A stretch of DNA of 6,055 nucleotides from Coriobacteriales bacterium (GTDB lineage: Bacteria > Actinomycetota > Coriobacteriia > Coriobacteriales > UBA8131), in NCBI GenBank assembly GCA_031276475.1, contig JAISMZ010000051.1:1-6055 (forward strand), written 5' to 3'. Positions within the stretch are counted from its first letter, which is position 1. Each line of letters opens with the position of its first letter. The notes under the pieces are model-generated. The model did no database searches. It was given only the letters and a program-made list of their open reading frames with translations, and had not been told where the DNA came from. The position numbers and the translations under genes were made by a program. Below, one piece after another: positions 1 to 4,801 of this stretch.

Positions 1-1198
1 GCGTCAGCCTCAGCAGGCAGGCCACGGCAGCCATCACCAGTCCCACGACGGCGGCGGTGCCGCGGCGGCTGGTGGCCGCTGCCGTTGCGGTCTTCGTTGT
101 CTGTTGCGTCCGCTGCGCCCGCCGCCGAGCGCCGCCGATGAGTATTTTGGCTATCACACCCGCTCCAGAACCGATCATCACGCCCATCCCCAGGCTGGAG
201 CTGATCGCCTGGCCGCCGGCGACGTCCCAGAGCCCCGCAGCCGAGCCCGCGCTGATGATGCCAAAGTTGCCCAGCAGCGCACCGGCAAACCAGACCGTTA
301 CCGCGCCGGTGCCCACGAGAAAGCCCACGGCCAAAAGCATCGGCGAGTTATAGATACCAAAGGCGACCCCGGGAATGCTAAGGCCGCTACCCAGCATCGC
401 GGGCAGTACGCCCAGCCCGTCACGCAAAAAGCTGTAGACGCCCGCCAGGCCCATGGCGGTAAAGAGCTTAAAGCCCGTCTTGCGGTGCGGCGGTGGCGCA
501 GGTGTAGACGTCTGCGCCCCCCCGCTGCCTTCTGCCATGTCACCGTTGCCGGCGATCAGCGTCTGCGCGGCGGCCTGGCCGATGGGAAACTCCAGCTGTG
601 CCTTCTCCATAAAATGACGACGCATCAAAACGCAGCAGGTCGTGCCCAGCGCCACACCGGCCAGGGCCACCACGAGCATCTGCCACCAGGAGACCGCGTT
701 GGCATGGCCAAGCATCCAAATGCCGGGGATGGTGAAAGCCAGACCGCCGGCGACCATCGCCCCGGCGGACATGATCGTGTGGGTGACGTTGGCTTCGTTG
801 AGCAGGGTGGCAGCGGGGGTGGTCGCGCCGCCGCCCGCACTCACGCCGCCGTCTGTGCCCACGCTGCCGCCCGTGCCCGCGCCTGCATCCACGTTCGTTG
901 CCGCGCCCGTGCCTGCGCTACCGCCTCCGTCCGCTGCCGCCTCCGCCCGCGTCGCGCTGTCGATTGCCGCGCTCGTGGCTGTGGCGTTATTCGCGCTGCG
1001 CCGCCCGCGTCGCCACCGCTCCAGCGTGCGCAGAAAGACCAGCGAGATGATCGCCGCAAAGACGATCGGCCAGGGTAGCGCCCCCATCTTCAGTGCCGTG
1101 TAGACTGAGGCCGCGGTGATCACCACGCAGCCTGCGCAGCCCAAAATGACGCCGCGCACCGTGAGTTGGCCACCAAAGTGGCCTTTTGGTTGACTCAT
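1..1198 (-). CDS. OPT family oligopeptide transporter, N-terminal 399 residues (partial, runs off the left edge)
   Basis: Reading the minus strand from ATG at 1198-1196 gives 399 codons with no stop to the window edge, so the C-terminal part is missing. Visible features match prokaryotic OPT transporters: a first hydrophobic block starting LTVRGVILG (about 12-56), the segment NVTHTIMSAG then AFTIPGIWML (137-163), an amphipathic MRRHFMEKAQLEFPIGQAAA stretch (192-211), and YNSPMLLAVGFLVGTGAV (283-300) followed by FAGALLG. The family moves oligopeptides or metal chelates across the inner membrane, usually with cation symport; the substrate here cannot be told. Two loops are odd: residues about 66-131 (nt 806-1003) are almost all Gly, Ala, Thr, Ser and Asp, and residues 220-240 are Ser/Gly/Pro-rich. 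A basic Arg/Thr/Ala stretch (357-379) precedes another hydrophobic segment. The gene diverges from coaX. Start choice rests on an AAGGGAA site 5 nt upstream. Family assignment is by recalled motifs, not by alignment. Confidence 0.82.
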   Translation of the reverse strand, partial: MSQPKGHFGGQLTVRGVILGCAGCVVITAASVYTALKMGALPWPIVFAAIISLVFLRTLERWRRGRRSANNATATSAAIDSATRAEAAADGGGSAGTGAATNVDAGAGTGGSVGTDGGVSAGGGATTPAATLLNEANVTHTIMSAGAMVAGGLAFTIPGIWMLGHANAVSWWQMLVVALAGVALGTTCCVLMRRHFMEKAQLEFPIGQAAAQTLIAGNGDMAEGSGGAQTSTPAPPPHRKTGFKLFTAMGLAGVYSFLRDGLGVLPAMLGSGLSIPGVAFGIYNSPMLLAVGFLVGTGAVTVWFAGALLGNFGIISAGSAAGLWDVAGGQAISSSLGMGVMIGSGAGVIAKILIGGARRRAQRTQQTTKTATAAATSRRGTAAVVGLVMAAVACLLRLT

Positions 1199-1203
1199 TC
1201 TGT

Positions 1204-1210
1204 TTCCCTT
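1204..1210 (-). promoter_or_regulatory. Ribosome binding site of the OPT transporter gene
   Basis: On the minus strand AAGGGAA lies 5 nt before the ATG at 1198-1196. It is purine-rich and correctly spaced, and it supports this start codon for a gene whose reading frame is otherwise open-ended in the window. Confidence 0.65.
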
Positions 1211-1222
1211 CACGTATATCCG

Positions 1223-1240
1223 CTCCCCCTCAGCGGGGAG
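1223..1240. repeat. Short GC hairpin upstream of the OPT start
   Basis: CTCCCC (1223-1228) and GGGGAG (1235-1240) form a perfect 6-bp stem around a 6-nt loop. It lies 25-42 nt upstream of the OPT start codon, so it would fall in the transporter's 5' leader if transcription starts further upstream. There is no U-tract, so it is not an obvious terminator. Function unknown; a chance stem in GC-rich DNA is possible. Confidence 0.35.
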
Positions 1241-1290
1241 TCGGGTTACCTGGGAGATGCTGATTAAAGCTTGTACGTCAGATTCTGAGG

Positions 1291-1366
1291 CAGGTAGCAC
1301 TAAATCGTGGGCGTGTATCGGTTTGCTGCGCAGTGCTTTCATTTGCCCTCGGTTTAGTGTTACCTG
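1291..1366. repeat. Interrupted inverted repeat with 22-nt arms
   Basis: The left arm 1291-1312 (starts CAGGTAGCACTAAA) and right arm 1345-1366 (ends TTTAGTGTTACCTG) are reverse complements at 19 of 22 positions. Read as plus-strand RNA, two of the three differences become G-U pairs (1297/1360 and 1305/1352), leaving only a U-U mismatch (1308/1349). The 32-nt loop holds an 8-bp perfect palindrome, CTGCGCAG (1326-1333). No T-run follows, and no plus-strand gene lies upstream, so it is not a conventional terminator. It may be a palindromic mobile repeat, a regulatory site between divergent genes, or a small structured RNA. Confidence 0.6.
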
Positions 1367-1380
1367 GCCGGAGGCTGGCG

Positions 1381-1386
1381 TACAAT
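1381..1386 (+). promoter_or_regulatory. Possible -10 hexamer TACAAT
   Basis: TACAAT differs from the -10 consensus at one base and faces coaX. The region 17 nt upstream (TGTTAC) is a poor -35. If used, transcription would start near 1392, so the hairpin at 1396-1415 would be at the very 5' end of the coaX leader. This is a weaker candidate than the perfect hexamer downstream because coaX would then have a leader of about 155 nt. Confidence 0.25.
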
Positions 1387-1395
1387 GATCAATCG

Positions 1396-1415
1396 GCGTC
1401 TCCCTGGGGAGGCGC
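1396..1415. repeat. Compact 9-bp hairpin between the two -10 candidates
   Basis: GCGTCTCCC (1396-1404) pairs with GGGAGGCGC (1407-1415), with one G-T pair (1399/1412). The two-base gap means the innermost pair would open to make a workable loop. It is followed by ATACAG rather than a T-run, so I do not call it a terminator. It overlaps the -35 position of the TATAAT promoter candidate, so as DNA it could be an operator-like dyad; as RNA it could be a 5'-end hairpin of a transcript from 1381-1386. Confidence 0.45.
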
Positions 1416-1421
1416 ATACAG

Positions 1422-1427
1422 TATAAT
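1422..1427 (+). promoter_or_regulatory. Putative -10 box (TATAAT) of the coaX promoter
   Basis: A perfect TATAAT stands out in this GC-rich gap, 119 nt before the coaX start. The -35 position at 17-nt spacing (1399-1404, TCTCCC) does not match TTGACA and lies in a hairpin dyad, so a promoter here would be activator-dependent or rely on the -10 alone. Transcription would start near 1434, giving a leader of roughly 110 nt. Confidence 0.4.
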
Positions 1428-1546
1428 CGATTGCGACCCGAGAAGCGCGGGCGATTGACGGCTCGCGCCTTTGCCGGCAGCAGCCAGGTGCGCTGGGTGT
1501 TCGCAGGCAAACGGCAGCCGGGCACTGATGGATCTGGTGGAAAAAG

Positions 1547-2362
1547 ATGGCTCTTGCAAATACTTATATTGAGGACAGCATAATTCTGCTGACCGTGGAC
1601 GTTGGCAATACCACTACCCGCCTGGGACTTTACGCCGCCGCCGAGCTGCAAGCCGTCTGGGAATGCGCGACCCGCGACAGCCTGACCTCCGATGAGGCAC
1701 GGCTTCTGCTCGCGGGATTCCTCCGCAATCAGAATTTAATCAGTGCCTCCTTCAGCCCCGACGACGGTATCATCTCCTGCGTTGTTCCCAGCCTGACCAA
1801 TGTCTGGGCACAGGCGCTTCAGGTCGAGCTTGGGCGCCGGCCCCTGGTGGTTGGCCCGGGCCTGAAGACTGGCCTGGAGCTGCGCTATAACGACCCGGCA
1901 GAGATCGGCCCCGACCGCATCGCCGACGTGGTCGCCGCCCGCGATGCCTACGGCTTTCCGCTGCTGGTGGTCGATCTGGGAACCTCCACGAACATCGCCG
2001 TGATCGACGAAGACGGTGCCTTTGCCGGCGGCTTGATCGCTCCTGGCCTGGCGCTTTCGGCTCAGGCGCTCTCGCGCGCGGCTGCCCGCCTGCCAACGAT
2101 AGAGATCGTCCGGCCGCGCAGCGTCATCGGCAAGAGTACCCGCGACGCCATGCAGGCCGGCTTCGTGCTTGGCGAGGCTGCTCGCATCGACGGCCTGATT
2201 GAGATGATCTGGGAGGAGTTGGGTTATCGGACGCCCGTCGTGATGACCGGTTCCGATGCCGAGGCGCTGGTCCGGCTCAGCTCGCACGATGCGCTTGTGG
2301 ATGAGACATTGACCTTGCGCGGTCTGTGGCTTCTCCACAGCTATAACCGACCCCGCCGCTGA
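1547..2362 (+). CDS. coaX: Type III pantothenate kinase (CoaX)
   Basis: CoaX phosphorylates pantothenate with ATP, the first step of coenzyme A synthesis, in the cytoplasm; type III enzymes belong to the ASKHA fold, need a monovalent cation and are not feedback-inhibited by CoA. The 271 residues show the family motifs in order: DVGNTTT (18-24, phosphate loop), GPDRIAD (121-127), DLGTSTN (143-149), GGLIAPGL (161-168), TGSDA (234-238) and a C-terminal DETLTLRGL (252-260). Two motifs deviate from what I know as usual: DxGTATT reads DLGTSTN, and TGGDA reads TGSDA. The protein usually begins just before DVGNT, so this one has about 13 extra N-terminal residues. An in-frame TGA at 1526-1528 blocks a longer start, and no ATG, GTG or TTG lies between 1547 and the GTG directly before the motif, so ATG 1547 with GGTGG 6 nt upstream is best. 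It is followed by a terminator and is probably transcribed alone. Confidence 0.93.
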   Translation: MALANTYIEDSIILLTVDVGNTTTRLGLYAAAELQAVWECATRDSLTSDEARLLLAGFLRNQNLISASFSPDDGIISCVVPSLTNVWAQALQVELGRRPLVVGPGLKTGLELRYNDPAEIGPDRIADVVAARDAYGFPLLVVDLGTSTNIAVIDEDGAFAGGLIAPGLALSAQALSRAAARLPTIEIVRPRSVIGKSTRDAMQAGFVLGEAARIDGLIEMIWEELGYRTPVVMTGSDAEALVRLSSHDALVDETLTLRGLWLLHSYNRPRR

Positions 2363-2389
2363 AAAGGGCCTGTCTCCATGGCCCTTTTC
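2361..2389 (+). terminator. Intrinsic terminator of coaX, overlapping its stop codon
   Basis: GAAAAGGGCC (2361-2370) and GGCCCTTTTC (2380-2389) form a perfect 10-bp stem with a 9-nt loop. The T-run is in the 3' arm and the A-run in the 5' arm, so it could act in both directions. The first two stem bases belong to the TGA stop codon (2360-2362). It separates coaX from the der unit. Confidence 0.8.
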
Positions 2390-2450
2390 CCCATGGCTTC
2401 GCTATGGTTCCGTCCAGCGGCGGGCGCGACCGTCCCTGAGCTCGCCGTCA

Positions 2451-2459
2451 TGGTAAAAT
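2451..2459 (+). promoter_or_regulatory. Probable extended -10 promoter of der-plsY-gpsA
   Basis: TGGTAAAAT has the TGn extension followed by TAAAAT (2454-2459), one base from the -10 consensus. No TTGACA-like box lies 16-18 nt upstream, which is usual for extended -10 promoters. It sits after the coaX terminator and 40 nt before the der start, predicting a leader of about 33 nt. Confidence 0.45.
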
Positions 2460-2499
2460 CAGGCTGCCCGGTAACCGCCTGCCAGCAAAGTGAGCCTTC

Positions 2500-3924
2500 A
2501 TGAGCCTTCCTATCGTCGCGGTGGTCGGCCGACCGAATGTCGGCAAGTCCACTTTTGTCAACCGCATCGCCCAGACCCACGAGGCTATCGTTCACGAACA
2601 GCGTGGGGTGACGCGCGACCGCTCCTATCATCGTGCCGAGTGGAACGGCGTGGAGTTCACACTGATAGACACCGGCGGCATTGCGATTGCCGATCCCGAC
2701 GTCTTTCAGGTGCCGATCCGCAACCAGGCGCTGCTGGCCACCGAGGAGGCTGACGCGATAATCCTTCTGGTGGACGGCACAACCGGGACGACCGCCGACG
2801 ATGAAGCGGTGGCCAAGCTCTTAAAGCGCTCGGCGCGACCGGTTTTGCTGGTGGTCAACAAGCTCGACGACCCAACGCGTGAACAGGCGATCTGGGACTT
2901 CTACGGGCTGGGGCTGGGCGATCCCTGGCCGGTTTCCAGCGTTCATGGCCACGGCACGGGGGATCTGTTGGATGAGTTGGTGGCGTTGCTGCCCAGGGTC
3001 GGCGACGGCGAGGACGACGAGGTGGAGGCGATAAACGTCGCGATCATCGGACGCCCCAACGCCGGCAAGTCCTCGCTGACCAACCGCCTGACCGGCAGCG
3101 AGCGCTCCATCGTCAGCGACGTTGCCGGCACCACCCGCGACTCGATAGACGCGCTGGTCTACCGCAGCGCCGTACCGGCCGCGAGCACGCCGGCCCCGGC
3201 CGCGAGCACGTCCGCTCCCGCAGTGAGCGCGCCGGTCGCGAGCACAGACGCCCCGTCCTCCTCCACAACTGAGCCCCTAACCCAGGCCTACCGGATCATC
3301 GACACGGCCGGCCTGCGCCGCAAATCCCAGATCAGCGAGGATGTGGAGTATTACGGCTTTGTGCGGGCGATGCGCGCGATTGACCGGGCCGATGTCGCCT
3401 TGCTGGTGGTTGACGCCGAGCTTGGTCTGACCGACGCCGACCAGCGTGTGGCCACCTTTGCCCACGATCGCGGCTGTGCACTGATCATCCTGCTGAACAA
3501 ATGGGATCTGCTCCAGGACGCCGAGCAGCGCGAGCAGCTGCGCGAGCAGGTGGCCGACCGGATGATCTTTGTCTCCTACGCGCCGGTGCTGGCGATCTCG
3601 GCCAAAAGCGGCCGCGGCGTGCAACGCATCTGGGACGCGATTGACAAAGTCTACGCTAACTTCTCGGCCAGCATCTCCACCAGTTCGCTGAACAGCCTGC
3701 TCAGCGAGCTGCGCGATTTTGGCCACACGGTCTCGCGTGGCAAGATGCGGCTGCGCGTGAACTACATCACCCAGACCGGCACGCGGCCGCCGTACTTCAC
3801 GCTGTTCGCCAACCACCCCCAGATCATCGACGACGGCTATCGCCGCTATCTGGAAAACCGGATGCGCGAGGCATTCCCGCTGGAAGGCACGCCGATCCGC
3901 CTGAAGTTTAAGAAGAAGGACTGA
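2500..3924 (+). CDS. der: Ribosome biogenesis GTPase Der (EngA) with a low-complexity insert in G domain 2
   Basis: Der is an essential GTPase with two tandem G domains and a C-terminal KH-like domain; it binds the 50S precursor in late assembly. G domain 1: GRPNVGKST (10-18), GVTRD (36-40), DTGG (57-60), NKLD (120-123). An acidic linker (GEDDEVE, 170-176) leads to G domain 2: GRPNAGKSS (184-192), GTTRD (210-214), DTAGLRRK (268-275), NKWD (333-336), SAKS (367-370). The KH-like domain (about 388-474) holds KMRLRVNYITQTGTRPP and a basic KFKKKD end. All nucleotide motifs are intact. Between GTTRD and DTAG about 40 extra residues (222-262) of Ala, Pro, Ser and Thr are inserted, largely in short repeats, making the protein 474 residues against roughly 430-440 typical. 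ATG 2500 puts the P-loop at the usual distance from the N-terminus; the ribosome site is a weak AAAGTGAG. An out-of-frame GTG at 2490 precedes it in a 10-bp duplication. plsY follows after 1 nt. Confidence 0.97.
   Translation: MSLPIVAVVGRPNVGKSTFVNRIAQTHEAIVHEQRGVTRDRSYHRAEWNGVEFTLIDTGGIAIADPDVFQVPIRNQALLATEEADAIILLVDGTTGTTADDEAVAKLLKRSARPVLLVVNKLDDPTREQAIWDFYGLGLGDPWPVSSVHGHGTGDLLDELVALLPRVGDGEDDEVEAINVAIIGRPNAGKSSLTNRLTGSERSIVSDVAGTTRDSIDALVYRSAVPAASTPAPAASTSAPAVSAPVASTDAPSSSTTEPLTQAYRIIDTAGLRRKSQISEDVEYYGFVRAMRAIDRADVALLVVDAELGLTDADQRVATFAHDRGCALIILLNKWDLLQDAEQREQLREQVADRMIFVSYAPVLAISAKSGRGVQRIWDAIDKVYANFSASISTSSLNSLLSELRDFGHTVSRGKMRLRVNYITQTGTRPPYFTLFANHPQIIDDGYRRYLENRMREAFPLEGTPIRLKFKKKD
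3177..3246 (+). repeat. Degenerate 21-bp tandem repeat inside der
   Basis: GGCCGCGAGCACG occurs at 3177-3189 and 3198-3210, 21 bp (seven codons) apart, and a related GGTCGCGAGCACA at 3234-3246. In protein this reads PAASTPA, PAASTSA, PAVSAPV, then ASTDAPS. The unit length is a multiple of three, so gain or loss of copies keeps the frame. It forms the core of the insert between the G2 and G3 motifs of Der's second G domain. Confidence 0.7.
3916..3920 (+). promoter_or_regulatory. Ribosome binding site of plsY within the end of der
   Basis: AAGGA lies 5 nt before the plsY ATG (3926) and is read as part of the Lys-Lys-Asp end of Der. With only one base between the der stop and the plsY start, the two genes are very probably translationally coupled. 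Confidence 0.7.
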
Positions 3925-3925
3925 G

Positions 3926-4801
3926 ATGAACAGCCTCTCGTTTGCATATTTGCTTGTTTTATTAGCAAGTTGCCTGATCGGCTCCATCCCCTGGGGGCTG
4001 ATCATCTCGCGGGTCGTCTACAAGACCGACATCCGCGAGCACGGCTCCGGAAACATCGGCACGACCAACGCGCTGCGCATCCTTGGCAAAAAAGGCGGCG
4101 CGGCGGTCTTCGTCCTCGACTTCTGCAAAGGGCTCGCCGCCGGCCTGATCAGTCTGTCGGCCTGTTCGTTCTTTTGGCCGGGTCAGCCCCTGGTGCCGTT
4201 GTTAGGCCCCGTGAGCACCGGTGCTCCGGCCTTCATCGACGCCAACGCCCTGCGCATCGTGGCCTGTGTGGGGGCGGTGCTCGGCCACATTTTCTCGCCC
4301 TGGCTGGGCTTTCGCGGCGGCAAGGGGATCGCCGTGGGCGTGGGCTGCATGTTCTTCGCCATCGGCCCCGTGGGCACGCTCGTCGAGCTGGCCGTCTTTG
4401 TCCTGTTCGTGGCGCTGACCCGCTATGTCTCTGTCGGCTCGCTGGCATCGGCCGTTGCCTGTCCGCTTCTGGCCCTCTGGTTGCTCGGCGGCTCCTGGCT
4501 GGCAATCGTGCTTTGCGTCCTCGTTGCCGCCGTGGTGTTCTGGGCGCATCGCGCAAACATCAGGCGTCTACTGACGCACAGCGAGAACCGGCTGGGAAGC
4601 AAAGCTGTGGAGGAGGACGGGGCATCGCAGGCTGAGGCCGCCTCCGCCCTGACTTCGGACGCCCCCGTTGCTGACGTTGGGGCCGCCACCCCGGCCGATG
4701 GCGCTGGAGCCGCCGCCCCCGCCGCTGCTGCCACTGGCGCTGGAGCCCCCACCCCCGCCCCGGCCGCTGCAAAAACTCCCGAGGACGGAGCGCAAAAATG
4801 A
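3926..4801 (+). CDS. plsY: Acyl-phosphate:glycerol-3-phosphate acyltransferase PlsY with a long Ala/Pro-rich tail
   Basis: PlsY is an integral membrane enzyme that transfers an acyl group from acyl-phosphate to sn-glycerol-3-phosphate, giving lysophosphatidic acid, the first committed step of phospholipid synthesis. The three conserved loops are present: GSIPWGL (19-25), GSGNIGTTNALRILGKKGG (40-58), and GHIFSPWLGFRGGKGIAVG (120-138); the family's usual GNPGATN reads GNIGTTN. Hydrophobic segments lie at about 5-25, 58-80, 108-122, 134-162 and 170-207, followed by the conserved HRANIRRLL (208-216) and ENR. The catalytic part ends near 226; the remaining 65 residues (227-291) are Ala, Pro, Gly, Thr and a few acidic residues, with no recognisable domain. 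Known PlsY topology would place this tail in the cytoplasm. Typical PlsY proteins are about 195-220 residues. The gene overlaps gpsA by 4 nt (ATGA), and GpsA makes its acceptor substrate. Confidence 0.95.
   Translation: MNSLSFAYLLVLLASCLIGSIPWGLIISRVVYKTDIREHGSGNIGTTNALRILGKKGGAAVFVLDFCKGLAAGLISLSACSFFWPGQPLVPLLGPVSTGAPAFIDANALRIVACVGAVLGHIFSPWLGFRGGKGIAVGVGCMFFAIGPVGTLVELAVFVLFVALTRYVSVGSLASAVACPLLALWLLGGSWLAIVLCVLVAAVVFWAHRANIRRLLTHSENRLGSKAVEEDGASQAEAASALTSDAPVADVGAATPADGAGAAAPAAAATGAGAPTPAPAAAKTPEDGAQK
4697..4768 (+). repeat. Two copies of a 36-bp repeat in the plsY tail
   Basis: Two adjacent 12-codon units, 4697-4732 and 4733-4768, share TGGCGCTGGAGCC exactly (4699-4711 and 4735-4747) and match at about 28 of 36 positions overall. 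They encode DGAGAAAPAAAA and TGAGAPTPAPAA. The frame is kept. They form the second half of the low-complexity C-terminal tail of PlsY. Confidence 0.6.

Larger units (their letters stand above)
1199..1546. other. Divergent intergenic region between the OPT gene and coaX
   Basis: This 348-bp stretch has no convincing protein gene. It separates two divergently oriented genes, so it should hold both promoters. It contains a short hairpin in the probable OPT leader (1223-1240), a long interrupted inverted repeat (1291-1366), a compact hairpin (1396-1415) and two -10-like hexamers facing coaX (1381-1386 and 1422-1427). A repeated 9-mer, GTTACCTGG, occurs at 1245-1253 and 1359-1367; the second copy overlaps the right arm of the long inverted repeat. 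I see no tRNA and no riboswitch class that I recognise. No clear minus-strand promoter for the OPT gene could be picked out. Confidence 0.7.

Noticed and set aside
104..1078. A 324-codon plus-strand open frame opposite the OPT gene
   Set aside because: Its translation is Arg/Ala/His-rich without domain-like order and lies fully antisense to a frame with clear membrane segments and OPT motifs. Long antisense frames are common in GC-rich DNA.
1736..2338. A 200-codon minus-strand frame opposite coaX
   Set aside because: No recognisable motif, no convincing ribosome site, and complete overlap with a well-supported kinase.
2490..2753. GTG 2490 as the start of a separate gene or of der
   Set aside because: It is out of the der frame and its product has no family features; der starts at ATG 2500 with the P-loop at the usual position.
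3277..4005. A 242-codon minus-strand frame opposite the der/plsY junction
   Set aside because: It covers conserved G-domain and KH-domain coding sequence of der and shows composition typical of antisense shadows.
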